Below, piece by piece: positions 28,002-36,555 of a stretch of 64,000 bases of DNA. Source of the DNA: Afipia sp. (GTDB lineage: Bacteria > Pseudomonadota > Alphaproteobacteria > Rhizobiales > Xanthobacteraceae); NCBI GenBank assembly GCA_017308575.1, contig JAFKEQ010000001.1, forward strand, positions 248,001 through 312,000. Reading direction: 5' to 3'. The notes beneath the pieces were generated by a model. That model was given only the letters and a program-made list of their open reading frames with translations. It did no database searches and had not been told where the DNA came from. Position numbers and translations under genes: made by a program. Numbering within the stretch: position 1 is the first letter of the stretch; the number at the start of each line of letters is the position of its first letter.

Positions 28002-29114
28002 TTACGTCGTCATCGCGTCCAGTTCCGCGACAATCGCCTCGCCCATCTGCGACGTGGAGACCATGGTTGCGCCGTCCGACTTGATGTCGGCGGTGCGCAG
28101 GCCCTTGGCGAGCACGGCGGCCACCGCCTTGTCGATCAGGTCGGCTTCCGCCTGCATGTCGAACGAGTAGCGCAGCGCCATCACGAAGGACGAAATCATC
28201 GCCACCGGATTGGCCATGCCCTTGCCGGCGATGTCCGGCGCGGAGCCGTGCACCGGCTCGTACAGCGCCTTGCGCTTTTTCGTTTTGGGATCGACTTCAC
28301 CCAATGATGCCGACGGCAGCATGCCGAGCGAGCCGGTGAGCATCGCGGCGATGTCGGAGAGAATGTCGCCGAACAGGTTATCGGTGACGATGACGTCGAA
28401 CTGCTTGGGAGCCTTCACGAGCTGCATCGCGCCGGAATCCGCGAGCTGATGCTCCAGTGTCACGTCCTTGTATTCGCGGCCATGCACCTGGGTGACGACT
28501 TCCTTCCACAATACGCCGCTCTTCATGACGTTGTGCTTTTCCATCGACGTCATCTTGTTGCGGCGCTTGCGCGCAAGATCGAAAGCCACGCGCGTGATGC
28601 GCTCGATCTCGTAGGTGTCGTAAACCTGCGTATCGACCGCGCGCTTCTGGCCGTTGCCGAGATCGGTGATGGTCTTCGGCTCGCCGAAATAGACGCCGCC
28701 GGTCAGTTCGCGCACGATCATGATGTCGAGGCCTTCGACGACCTCTTTCTTCAGGCTCGACGATTCCGCCAGTGCCGGATAGCAGATCGCCGGACGCAGG
28801 TTGGCGAACAGCGCCATGTCCTTGCGCAGCCGCAGCAGGCCCGCCTCGGGACGCGCTTCATAGGGAACGTCCGCCCATTTCGGTCCGCCCACTGCGCCGA
28901 AGATCACCGCATCCGCCGCCTGCGCGCGCGCCATGGTGGCGTCGGTGATCGCGACCTTGTCCGCGTCATAGCTGGCGCCGCCGACCAGACCGGTCTCGGT
29001 CTCGAATTTCGCGGGGCCACGCTTGTTGAGCCAGCCGATAATGCGCTCCACCTCCGCCATTACTTCGGGGCCGATGCCGTCGCCGGGGAGAAGGAGGAGC
29101 TTGTGAGATGCCAT
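28002..29114 (-). CDS. leuB: 3-isopropylmalate dehydrogenase
   Basis: A 370-residue NAD-dependent oxidative decarboxylase, third step of leucine synthesis. [13 protein letters not shown], the substrate-binding [43 protein letters not shown] and [14 protein letters not shown] (given as adjacent short motifs [12 protein letters not shown] and [13 protein letters not shown]) are diagnostic. It reads leftward, opposite to leuC and leuD, so it is controlled separately. The 5' side carries a dispersed repeat and 438 bp without a confident gene. Confidence 0.97.
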   Translation of the reverse strand: MASHKLLLLPGDGIGPEVMAEVERIIGWLNKRGPAKFETETGLVGGASYDADKVAITDATMARAQAADAVIFGAVGGPKWADVPYEARPEAGLLRLRKDMALFANLRPAICYPALAESSSLKKEVVEGLDIMIVRELTGGVYFGEPKTITDLGNGQKRAVDTQVYDTYEIERITRVAFDLARKRRNKMTSMEKHNVMKSGVLWKEVVTQVHGREYKDVTLEHQLADSGAMQLVKAPKQFDVIVTDNLFGDILSDIAAMLTGSLGMLPSASLGEVDPKTKKRKALYEPVHGSAPDIAGKGMANPVAMISSFVMALRYSFDMQAEADLIDKAVAAVLAKGLRTADIKSDGATMVSTSQMGEAIVAELDAMTT

Positions 29115-29139
29115 GAGTTACGTCCTGAACTGAGAATAT

Positions 29140-29225
29140 GTCATCACCGGGCTTGCCCCGGTGATCTCGATCATCGAAGCACAATGCCCCGTGATCGGGA
29201 TGGCCGGGACAAGCCCGGCCATGAC
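29140..29225. repeat. dispersed intergenic repeat, GGGxCAAGCCCGGCxATGAC family
   Basis: Begins GTCATCACCGGGCTTGCCCC and ends GGGACAAGCCCGGCCATGAC; a relative of 22621-22703. Read on the minus strand it encodes MAGLVPAI, a familiar artefact of this repeat in predicted proteins. Confidence 0.78.
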
Positions 29226-29552
29226 AAGGGAAGGAAAATTACGCCGACTTGCTAAAACGCCCTTGCAGGATTGGCAAGACGCCTCGGCGGCGCAGGTCCC
29301 GTCGGCAGCCATGGACACCGGCGGCATTCGATATGCGGCGGAACAGCCACGAACTGCCAAATGCTGCGATCCGCTGCGGGCCGGCGCGCTTTTCCTTGCA
29401 CCCGCCCATGCAAAGCAGGGCATGGTGATTTGCGCGTCGTTGGCGTAAAGCACCTCCATCAAGTCGCCCCGTGTGCGACTGTCCGGCTTGCCGGCGCGCA
29501 GCCTCATCACCGGCTCCGCGTCGTGCGCCTGAACCAACCAAGGTTTCATCCC
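29226..29552. other. spacer between leuB and the DEAD-box gene, no confident gene
   Basis: Both strands have short open frames. A minus-strand frame from an ATG at 29459 would give a Cys-containing peptide that runs into the repeat at 29140-29225; it shows no recognisable motif and its end is repeat-encoded, so it is not called. The leuB promoter (minus) and helicase promoter (plus) should lie here; no clear -35/-10 pair was identified. Confidence 0.5.
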
Positions 29553-31520
29553 GTGTCATTCCCGACCACAAGTGCGCCGCTCGCCCGGGCGTTAGCCGAG
29601 CGCAGCTACGATCAGCCCACCCCCGTTCAACTCGCCGTGCTGGCGGACAAGGCCGTCGACCGCGACCTGCTCGTTTCGGCCCAGACAGGATCGGGCAAGA
29701 CGGTCGCCTACGGGCTGGCCATTGCGGCGAATCTTCTGGGCGAGGCCGAACGGTTCGAGCGGGCTTCCGCGCCGCTGGCCCTGATCGTCGCGCCGACGCG
29801 CGAACTCGCATTGCAGGTCCACCGCGAACTCGCATGGCTTTATCAATATGCGGACGGGCGCATCGTCTCCTGCGTCGGCGGCATGGACCCGCGCCGCGAA
29901 CAGCGCGAGCTTGCCGCCGGCGCTCACATCGTCGTCGGAACGCCCGGCCGGTTGTGCGATCACCTGCGGCGCGGCCATCTCGACATCTCGGAACTGAAAG
30001 CCGTCGTCCTCGACGAGGCCGACGAGATGCTCAATCTCGGCTTTCGCGAGGATATGGAATTCATCCTCACGACTACGCCGGACACCCGCCGCACGCTGCT
30101 GTTCTCGGCGACATTTCCGCGCGGCATCGTTGCGCTGGCAAAGCAGTATCAGCAGCAGGCGGTCCGGATCGAAGTCGCGGGCGACGAAGGCGGCCATGCC
30201 GATATCGAGTACCGCGCGATCCGTGTCGCCCCGAACGATATCGAGCATGCCGTCGTCAACGTCCTGCGTTTCTTCGAGTCGCCCAGCGCACTGGTGTTCT
30301 GCAATACGCGGGAGGCCGTCAGGCATTTGCAGGCGGCGCTGCTGGAGCGCGGTTTCCCCGTGGTCGCACTCTCCGGCGAACTGACACAGAACGAGCGAAC
30401 CCATGCGCTGCAGGCGTTGCGCGACGGACGCTCGCGCGTCTGCGTGGCGACCGACGTGGCGGCGCGCGGCATCGACCTGCCGAGCCTTGATCTTGTAATT
30501 CATGCGGATCTGCCGAACGATCCCGAGGTGATGCAGCATCGCTCGGGCCGCACCGGCCGCGCGGGCCGCAAGGGCGTCAGCGTCCTGCTGGTGCCGCCCG
30601 CACGAAGACGGCGCGCGGAGACGCTGCTGAATCTCGCCGGTGTCGCCGCCGCCTGGGGCACCGCGCCCCAGCCGGATGAAATCCGCAAGCTTGATCAGGA
30701 ACGCATGCTGCAGGATGCGGTGTTCACCGACGAGCAGACCCCCGACGATCTTGTTCTGGCGCGCGCATTGCTCGCCGAGCGCTCGCCCGAGGAGATCGCG
30801 TCGGCGCTTGCGCGGCTTTATCGCGCACAGCTTCCCGCGCCCGAAGACATTCTCGATCCCGGCACGGGCGGCAGAACCCGTGACGATCGCGGCCGGGACA
30901 ATCCGCGCCCAGCGCGCGGCGACGATCGTTCCAATGGGCCGCGGTCGAAGGGCGAAAAATCGTCGCCGCGTCACGAGCCGCTCGGAGCCAGCGTGTGGTT
31001 CAGCGCCAATATCGGGCGAAAGAAGAATGCGGAAGCGCGCTGGCTGCTGCCGATGATCTGCCGCCGCGGCGGCATCGACAAGCGCGACATCGGCGCCATC
31101 CGGATTCTGGACGGCACCACCGAATTCGAGATTTCCGAACGGGTCGCGGACCGCTTCGCCGCCAAGGTGAAGCGGCCGGACAAGGAAGACAACATCCGCA
31201 TCGAGCCGCTGGGGGACGCGCCGCGCGAGCAGGCGCCTGCGCCAAAGCGGGCCCATGCGCCGCGGCGGGACGCCGATGACGGCGATCGCAGCGCCCGCCG
31301 CAACGAAAGTGTTCGCGACTCCGCGGGACCGAAACACCGCGGCAAGCCTCACGGCGAAGGCAAGCCGAAATTCGGCGGCAAGCCCGACTTCGGCAAGAAG
31401 AAGAAAGACCGGACGAGGTCTGGCCATAACGGACAACGTGGCGGTCACGATTGGCCGGACGTCGCGCCGCCCGCGAAAGGCGCACCCGGAAAGAAGATCA
31501 AGAAGACGCGGCGCGACTGA
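29553..31520 (+). CDS. DEAD-box RNA helicase with DbpA-type RNA-binding domain
   Basis: A 655-residue helicase. Q motif SYDQPTPVQ, Walker A AQTGSGKT, PTRELALQ, GTPGRL, LDEADEM, SAT, then the second RecA domain with TDVAARGID and HRSGRTGRAG. From about residue 445 there is a charged linker; about 475-540 matches the DbpA/CsdA RNA-binding domain (SVWFSANIGRKKNAEARWLLPMI..., quoted as SVWFSANIG and RWLLPMICRRGG), followed by a Lys/Arg/Gly-rich tail. It resembles CsdA/DeaD in ribosome assembly or mRNA remodelling at low temperature. Starts at GTG 29553 with AAGG upstream. Confidence 0.92.
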   Translation: MSFPTTSAPLARALAERSYDQPTPVQLAVLADKAVDRDLLVSAQTGSGKTVAYGLAIAANLLGEAERFERASAPLALIVAPTRELALQVHRELAWLYQYADGRIVSCVGGMDPRREQRELAAGAHIVVGTPGRLCDHLRRGHLDISELKAVVLDEADEMLNLGFREDMEFILTTTPDTRRTLLFSATFPRGIVALAKQYQQQAVRIEVAGDEGGHADIEYRAIRVAPNDIEHAVVNVLRFFESPSALVFCNTREAVRHLQAALLERGFPVVALSGELTQNERTHALQALRDGRSRVCVATDVAARGIDLPSLDLVIHADLPNDPEVMQHRSGRTGRAGRKGVSVLLVPPARRRRAETLLNLAGVAAAWGTAPQPDEIRKLDQERMLQDAVFTDEQTPDDLVLARALLAERSPEEIASALARLYRAQLPAPEDILDPGTGGRTRDDRGRDNPRPARGDDRSNGPRSKGEKSSPRHEPLGASVWFSANIGRKKNAEARWLLPMICRRGGIDKRDIGAIRILDGTTEFEISERVADRFAAKVKRPDKEDNIRIEPLGDAPREQAPAPKRAHAPRRDADDGDRSARRNESVRDSAGPKHRGKPHGEGKPKFGGKPDFGKKKKDRTRSGHNGQRGGHDWPDVAPPAKGAPGKKIKKTRRD

Positions 31521-31628
31521 TCCGTCGCGCGCACTCTGCCCTTGCAGAATCAGCAATACACCATTGCCTGCGTCCGGTTGGTCAAACGCAACGGAAACTG
31601 TCATGCTCGCAGCATTCCGGAGACGTTC

Positions 31629-32807
31629 GTGACCTCTGCCCCTCCTTCCCGTGATGCGCATCCCGTCTGGTCGGTTCTGACGCTGTCGCTGGCGCCCGCC
31701 ATCGGGCTTGGCGTCGGCCGCTTCGGCTACACGCTGGTGCTGCCGGACATGCGCGATTCGCTCGGCTGGTCGTATTCGACCGCGGGCTTCATGAACACGG
31801 TCAATGCCATCGGCTATCTCGCCGGTGCGCTGGGCGCGGCATGGTTCATCCGCCGAACCGGCGTGTTCCGCGCGGTGTGGATCGGCACGCTGGCCTGCGT
31901 GATCTCGCTGGCGATCTGCGCGCTGTCGGGCAATGCGTTCCTGTTCGGCTTCGGCCGGCTGCTGTCCGGCCTCGGCGCGGCGGCCACCTTCGTCGGCGGC
32001 GGCACGCTGGCCGCGACCATCGCGCAGTCGCGGCCTGCGCAGTCCGCGTTCCTGCTCAACCTATTCTACACCGGCCCGGGCACCGGACTGATCGTTTCAG
32101 GCCTCGCCGCGCCGTTCCTTCTCCAGTTTTTCGGCCCGGGCTCGTGGTGGATCGTCTGGCTGGCGCTGACCGTCATCTCCGCGGCGATGATGATTCCGCT
32201 GATGCTCAATCCGATCGACGTCGCCGCCAGCGAAACATCATCCGCCGCGCCCGTGGTTTCGCTACGCCCGATCGCATTCTATCTCGCGGGCTACTTCCTG
32301 TTCGGCGCCGGCTACATCGCCTACATGACCTTCATGATCGCCTATGTGCGCGACGGCGGCGGCGACGCCATCGCGCAGAGTGCGTTCTGGTGCCTGATCG
32401 GACTGATGTCGTTCGCGGGACCGTGGCTGTGGCGCGGGCTGATGGCGCGCGGCAACAGCGGAGCGACCATCGCCACCATGATCGCGGTGACATGCCTCGG
32501 CACGTTCATCGCGCTGCTCGGCACCTCGCCGTGGCTGCTGGTGGCGTCAGCCTTCGTGTTCGGCCTGTCGTTCTTCCCAGTGGTGGCGGCGACCACGGTG
32601 TTCACGCGAATGAACTATCCGCCGGAGGCATGGGCCAAGGTGATCGGCGTCATGACCATCACCTTTGGCCTCGGCCAGACGCTGGGCCCCTTCGTCACCG
32701 GGGCCATCACCGACGTGATGGGCCTTCCTTACGCGCTGCGCGTCTCCACCGCCGCCCTGGCGCTCGGCGCGGTGCTGTGCGCGTTTCAGCGGCCGGTGAA
32801 GAGCTAG
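31629..32807 (+). CDS. MFS transporter, YbfB/YjiJ family
   Basis: A 392-residue inner-membrane protein with about 12 hydrophobic helices. GLGVGRFGYTLVLPDMRDSLGWSYSTAG (short motifs GLGVGRFGYTLVLP and LGWSYSTAGFMN) and NAIGYLAGAL match the YbfB/YjiJ branch, which have unknown substrates. Proton-driven export is likely. GGAG precedes the GTG at 31629; the upstream ATG at 31542 would add 29 residues without a membrane helix. It is 108 bp after the helicase gene. Confidence 0.85.
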   Translation: MTSAPPSRDAHPVWSVLTLSLAPAIGLGVGRFGYTLVLPDMRDSLGWSYSTAGFMNTVNAIGYLAGALGAAWFIRRTGVFRAVWIGTLACVISLAICALSGNAFLFGFGRLLSGLGAAATFVGGGTLAATIAQSRPAQSAFLLNLFYTGPGTGLIVSGLAAPFLLQFFGPGSWWIVWLALTVISAAMMIPLMLNPIDVAASETSSAAPVVSLRPIAFYLAGYFLFGAGYIAYMTFMIAYVRDGGGDAIAQSAFWCLIGLMSFAGPWLWRGLMARGNSGATIATMIAVTCLGTFIALLGTSPWLLVASAFVFGLSFFPVVAATTVFTRMNYPPEAWAKVIGVMTITFGLGQTLGPFVTGAITDVMGLPYALRVSTAALALGAVLCAFQRPVKS

Positions 32808-32809
32808 CC

Positions 32810-32918
32810 GTCATTGCGAACGAAGCGAAGCAATCCATCTTCGCAAAAGGATGGATTGCTTCGTCGCCGTAGTGTGTCGAGAACGCGCGTGAACGCGCTA
32901 ATGGCTCCTCGCAATGAC
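32810..32918. repeat. dispersed intergenic repeat, GTCATTGCGA family (long form)
   Basis: GTCATTGCGAACGAAGCGAA to GCTCCTCGCAATGAC, with the same internal GAACGCGC...GCGC segment as 1471-1627. Confidence 0.8.
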
Positions 32919-32931
32919 GAGAAGCCGCGCT

Positions 32932-33717
32932 TCAGCTTCCGCTGAACGAATTGTAGCCCTGGTCTTCCCAGTAGCCGCCCTTGTAATCGTTGGTGACTTC
33001 CATCGAGATCACATATTTCGGATTCTTGAAGCCGAGCTTGGTCGGCACCCGGATCTTCATCGGATAGCCGTAGGCGCGCGGCAGGATCTGATCGCCGAAC
33101 TTGAACGTCATCTGCGTCTGCGGATGCAGCGCGGTCGCCATGTCCAATGGCGAATTGTAGCCGTCCATGTCGGCGCACTGGAACCAGCAGTATTTCGCGC
33201 GTGTGTCCGCGCCGATCAGTTGCAGGAAGTGGCTGAGCCGCACGCCGGTCCAGCTTCCGATCGCGCTCCAGCCTTCCACGCAGATGTGGCGCGTGATCTG
33301 CTTTTCCATCGGCAGCTTGTAAAGTTCGTCCAGCGTCCACGGCTTTTTGTTCGCGACAAGGCCGCGCACCTCGAGCTTCCAGCCCTTGCCATCGATGTCC
33401 GGCGCATCGTCGAGCCCGTAATAGGCATTGAACGGAAACGGATTGGTGATCGCGCTTTCGGGATAGGTCGGCGCCAATGTGTTCGGATTGAACAGTTTTG
33501 CCTGCACCGCGTCGTTGAATTTCGAGATCTGCGTCAGCATCGCGTCCGCCGAAAAGCTGTCGGTGACATCGCAGCCGGTCAGCATGGTCAGCGCGCCGAG
33601 GCTGGCGCCGCCCGCGATGAAGCGGCGGCGTGTCAGGTCGGGCATCGCTTTCACGGCGTCCTTCACCAGAAGCTTTGTGTCGACGCCGGGAATCAGAAGC
33701 TTGCGCAGGCGGCTCAT
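32932..33717 (-). CDS. Tat-exported molybdopterin oxidoreductase (YedY/MsrP-like)
   Basis: A 261-residue sulfite-oxidase-fold protein. A twin-arginine signal (LTRRRFIAGGASLG) lies at about residues 29-42; the Mo-ligand cysteine is in HICVEGWSAIGSWTGVRLSHFL (motif HICVEGWSAIG), matching YedY HRCAVEAWS. It is shorter than E. coli MsrP (334). MsrP repairs oxidised methionines in periplasmic proteins using electrons from the heme protein MsrQ; here the neighbouring cytochrome b (33882) is a plausible partner but is not clearly MsrQ. The exact substrate is therefore open. ATG at 33717. Confidence 0.82.
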   Translation of the reverse strand: MSRLRKLLIPGVDTKLLVKDAVKAMPDLTRRRFIAGGASLGALTMLTGCDVTDSFSADAMLTQISKFNDAVQAKLFNPNTLAPTYPESAITNPFPFNAYYGLDDAPDIDGKGWKLEVRGLVANKKPWTLDELYKLPMEKQITRHICVEGWSAIGSWTGVRLSHFLQLIGADTRAKYCWFQCADMDGYNSPLDMATALHPQTQMTFKFGDQILPRAYGYPMKIRVPTKLGFKNPKYVISMEVTNDYKGGYWEDQGYNSFSGS

Positions 33718-33728
33718 GGCACGATTCC

Positions 33729-33843
33729 TTCTCCCTCTCCCCAATGGGGAGAGGGTTGGGGTGAGGGGGTTCCTGCCCCGACCCTAGATTCTACGCCCTC
33801 ACCCGGATTGCTTCGCAATCCGACCTCTCCCCACGGGAGAGGT
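33729..33843. repeat. intergenic repeat of CCCTCTCCCC / GGGGAGAGG type
   Basis: Contains CCCTCTCCCCAATGGGGAGAGGG, here noted as an inverted CCCTCTCCCC/GGGGAGAGGG pair, then GGGTGAGGG and a second CTCACCC..GGATTGCTTCGCAATCC..CCTCTCCCC part. Similar short hairpins recur at 34782-34812 and 60233-60254. Confidence 0.7.
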
Positions 33844-33881
33844 GAAAGAAAGGCGCTCGCACGATCCGTCATCGCGATCCC

Positions 33882-34532
33882 CTACTTCCCCACGACCATC
33901 GCGCGCAGGCTTTTCGGCACCAGCAGCGCCAGCGCGACATGGACAACGAGAAACCCGACAATCGACGCCATGCAGACGAAGTGGACATAACGTGCCGCGT
34001 CGTAGCCGCCGAACAGCGCCGTGAGCCATTGCAGCTGCACCGGCTTCCACATCGACAGGCCCGACAGCACGATCACGATGCCGACCACGATGATCCCGGC
34101 ATAGAGCAGCTTCTGCACCTGATTGTAGACGGTAAGATCGGCGTGGGAGAGTTTGCCGGTGAGCGCCGCCTTCGCATCGTGCGCCACGCCGCTCGCTGAG
34201 ATCGGCAGCAGCTTTTTGCGGAAGCGCCCGGTGACAAGGCCGAGCACGAGATAGACGAGGCCGTTAACCATCAACAGCCACATCGCCGCGAAGTGCCACA
34301 TCAGGCCCCCGCCCAGCCAGCCGCCGAGCGTGACCGATGGCGGGAAGGAAAAGCCGAACAGCGGCGAGGCGTTGTAGACCTGCCAGCCGGACATGATCAT
34401 CAGCACCATCGCCAGCGCGTTGATCCAGTGCACGATACGGACCCAGGCGGGCTGGATGATCTTCCGAACCGGTCCGTCCGCAGGTACGGTTGGCGAATGA
34501 TCGGCGGCGATGCTGGATATGGCGTTGGACAT
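33882..34532 (-). CDS. membrane cytochrome b (cytochrome b561 / Ni-hydrogenase b type)
   Basis: A 216-residue protein with four hydrophobic helices (about 36-57, 78-100, 145-168 and 187-208). Helix His residues that could bind heme b are in VRIVHWINALAM, LMWHFAAMW, ARYVHFVCMA and VVHVALALL. The pattern is a four-helix cytochrome b that passes quinol electrons to a partner. It is followed by the molybdoenzyme at 33717 (same strand, repeat between), which suggests an electron-transfer pair. Start ATG at 34532; the frame is open to 34628. Confidence 0.82.
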   Translation of the reverse strand: MSNAISSIAADHSPTVPADGPVRKIIQPAWVRIVHWINALAMVLMIMSGWQVYNASPLFGFSFPPSVTLGGWLGGGLMWHFAAMWLLMVNGLVYLVLGLVTGRFRKKLLPISASGVAHDAKAALTGKLSHADLTVYNQVQKLLYAGIIVVGIVIVLSGLSMWKPVQLQWLTALFGGYDAARYVHFVCMASIVGFLVVHVALALLVPKSLRAMVVGK

Positions 34533-34683
34533 AAGCGTTTCCGGGTTCACGATGTCACCAACACCATACGGATGTAGTTTAGTCCCCGTTACATGCACGA
34601 CGGCAAAACACCAAGACCCGCCGTTCACGAAAATGAGAGCTTTGCCTGCGTCGTCCCGGCGCTCGCCGGCTTTGTTTTCCGTT

Positions 34684-34750
34684 CGTCCCCGCGAAAGCGG
34701 GGACCCAGAGCCGGAAAAAACTGGATCCCCGCTTTCGCGGGGATGAGCGG
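34684..34750. repeat. dispersed intergenic repeat, CGTCCCCGCGAAAGCGGGGACCCAGA family
   Basis: Two inverted GC-rich hairpins, CCCCGCGAAAGCGGGG and CCCCGCTTTCGCGGGG, joined by CCCAGAGCCGG. Related to 38088-38223 and 50189-50255. Followed at about 34782-34812 by a CCCTCCCCGTAACGGGGAGGG hairpin. It lies in the 321-bp gap between the cytochrome b and the fasciclin gene, in which no gene is seen. Confidence 0.78.
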
Positions 34751-34853
34751 AGAAATTTATCCGCAGAGAACGCGCCTGTCCTACACCCCCTCCCCGTAAC
34801 GGGGAGGGAGCGTACTGGCCGTAAGGCGCGTGCGCGAACGATCTCGGATACCC

Positions 34854-35444
34854 TTACGACGCGGGCATCAGCACCGTATCGACAACGTGGATCACGCCGT
34901 TCGACTGGTTGACGTCGGCGATGGTGACCGCCGACTTTCCGCCCTTGGCATCGATCAGCCAGACCTTGCCGCCATCATGCTTGACGGTGAGCTGCTCGCC
35001 CTCGACCGTGGTCAGCTTCTTGCCGTCGGTCAGGTCCGCCGCGCTCATTTTTCCCGGCACGACATGATAGGTGAGGATCTTGGTGAGCATCGCCTTGTTT
35101 TCCGGCTTCACCAGCGTATCGACCGTGCCGGCGGGCAGCTTTGCGAATGCCTCATTGGTCGGGGCGAACACCGTGAACGGGCCCTTGCCGGACAGCGTAT
35201 CGACAAGACCCGCGGCCTTCACTGCAGCGACCAGCGTGGTGTGGTCCTTCGAGTTCACCGCATTCTGGACGATGTTCTTCGATGGATACATCGGCGCGCC
35301 GCCGACCATCACGGTCTTTTCGCCGGACATTCCGCTTTTCATTTTGTCCTGCGCCTGTGCGGGCGTCGTGACGGCGGCCGTCAATGACAGCACGCCGATG
35401 GCGGCGGACAACAGAGCAACACGCATTGAAGTGATCCTGGACAT
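34854..35444 (-). CDS. exported fasciclin-domain protein
   Basis: A 196-residue protein: signal peptide about 1-32 (ending PAQAQD), then one fasciclin/FAS1 domain ([22 protein letters not shown] and [10 protein letters not shown]; ends with [10 protein letters not shown]). FAS1 domains mediate adhesion or matrix contacts; bacterial ones are mostly uncharacterised. GGGAGA precedes the ATG at 35444. The upstream region has a perfect palindrome and an inverted repeat (see site entries). Confidence 0.9.
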   Translation of the reverse strand: MSRITSMRVALLSAAIGVLSLTAAVTTPAQAQDKMKSGMSGEKTVMVGGAPMYPSKNIVQNAVNSKDHTTLVAAVKAAGLVDTLSGKGPFTVFAPTNEAFAKLPAGTVDTLVKPENKAMLTKILTYHVVPGKMSAADLTDGKKLTTVEGEQLTVKHDGGKVWLIDAKGGKSAVTIADVNQSNGVIHVVDTVLMPAS

Positions 35445-35457
35445 GTTTTGTCTCCCG

Positions 35458-35472
35458 GGAACTGAAAGTTCC
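35458..35472. promoter_or_regulatory. inverted repeat at the fasciclin gene start
   Basis: GGAACT-GAA-AGTTCC is a perfect 6-bp inverted repeat with a 3-bp centre, 14 bp before the ATG of the minus-strand fasciclin gene, next to the ribosome site. It could be an operator or a small RNA hairpin. Confidence 0.4.
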
Positions 35473-35555
35473 ATCGACCATTCGACGGAACGGGCAACGG
35501 CACTGCTCGTCACAGACGATCACCGCGCGGCCATGGTCCGAGCTACGGGAGTGCG

Positions 35556-35569
35556 TGAAACGCGTTTCA
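35556..35569. promoter_or_regulatory. perfect palindrome upstream of the fasciclin gene
   Basis: TGAAACGCGTTTCA is a perfect 14-bp palindrome about 112 bp before the fasciclin ATG, beside an AT-rich patch. LacI-type operators share the TGAAACG core. No regulator gene of that kind is nearby. Confidence 0.45.
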
Positions 35570-35646
35570 AAGAATATATTTTCGGAAATCTGAAACTTTT
35601 TCGGATGAAGGACGTGACCTGACCTGAAAATCGCGACCTACCAGCC

Positions 35647-35721
35647 GTCATTGCGAGGAGCGCAAGCGACGAAGCAATCCATCTTGCGAAGAATGGATTG
35701 CTTTGCTCCGCTCGCAATGAC
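35647..35721. repeat. dispersed intergenic repeat, GTCATTGCGAGGAGC family (short form)
   Basis: GTCATTGCGAGGAGCGCAAG to CTCGCAATGAC with GAAGCAATCCAT and its complement ATGGATTGCTT in between: the simplest form of the family, a near-complete inverted repeat. Confidence 0.85.
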
Positions 35722-35724
35722 GTC

Positions 35725-36480
35725 TTACAAAATCGTCGGCGTCACGAAGCCGCGATTCCAGGTCGGCGCGATCAGGATTTCGTTGACGCAGGCGCGCGCG
35801 GGCATGCTCGCGACGAACGCGATGGTGCGTCCGAGATCCTCCGGCTGCAGCATCTTCGCCATGTCCTCCGCGCTCGGCGGCACCGGACGCAGCTTGAGAA
35901 TCGGCGTCGCGACTTCGCCGGGCGAGAGACAGGTGGCTCGCAATCCATTTCTGAACTCGTCCATGTTGAACGAATGCGTCAGCGCCAGCACCGCATGCTT
36001 GGTGGCGGTGTAGGCCGGGCCCGTCATCTTCGACACATGCCGCCCGGCCCATGACGCGACGTTGATGATGACGCCGTCCTTCTGCGCGCGCATCGCAGGC
36101 AGCGCCGCGCGCATGCAGTACATCACGCCGCTGAGGTTGATATCGACGACCTTGTCCCAGCCTTCGGTTGTGACGTCGTCCCAGCTCCGCTTCGGGACAT
36201 TGAGGCCCGCACTGTTGACCAGACAATCGATGCGGCCGTGCCTGGCGACGATCGCATTCGCCACCTTCTCCGCATCCGCGGCATTGCTGACATCGAGCAC
36301 CATGGCCTCGGCCGCGCCGCCCTCCTTGACGATCCCGGCGACGGCGTCATCCAGCACGTCCTTGCGGCGTCCGGAGATCACCACGGTCCAGCCCTCCTTC
36401 GCCAGCGCCTGTGCGCCCGCAAGGCCGATGCCCGACCCGCCTCCGGTAATCCACGCCACACGTTTCTTGCTGTTGCTCAT
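35725..36480 (-). CDS. SDR-family oxidoreductase
   Basis: A 251-residue Rossmann oxidoreductase. Cofactor motif TGGGSGIGLA near residue 12, NSAG in the LVNSAGLN strand end, catalytic Ser in VASWAGRH and the YxxxK pair in YTATKHA. The TGxxxGxG and basic residue R38 region (ISGRRKD) suggest NADP preference. The substrate is unknown. The ATG at 36480 opens at the normal N-terminus; the frame is artificially open to 37374 antisense to matB. Divergently arranged with the malonyl-CoA synthetase gene, 75 bp apart. Confidence 0.92.
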   Translation of the reverse strand: MSNSKKRVAWITGGGSGIGLAGAQALAKEGWTVVISGRRKDVLDDAVAGIVKEGGAAEAMVLDVSNAADAEKVANAIVARHGRIDCLVNSAGLNVPKRSWDDVTTEGWDKVVDINLSGVMYCMRAALPAMRAQKDGVIINVASWAGRHVSKMTGPAYTATKHAVLALTHSFNMDEFRNGLRATCLSPGEVATPILKLRPVPPSAEDMAKMLQPEDLGRTIAFVASMPARACVNEILIAPTWNRGFVTPTIL

Positions 36481-36555
36481 GCCGGTTGTCTCCGTTGCTG
36501 CGAGTGATGATTTTGGTGTAGTCAAAAGACCCGTTGTCTCCCGATGGAATGATGC

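Noticed and set aside
29118..29459. Minus-strand ORF between leuB and the helicase (Cys-containing peptide)
   Set aside because: No recognisable motif, no ribosome site seen, and its last part is encoded by a dispersed repeat (MAGLVPAI artefact).
29592..31661. 689-codon minus-strand frame opposite the DEAD-box gene
   Set aside because: Antisense shadow with no domain signature.
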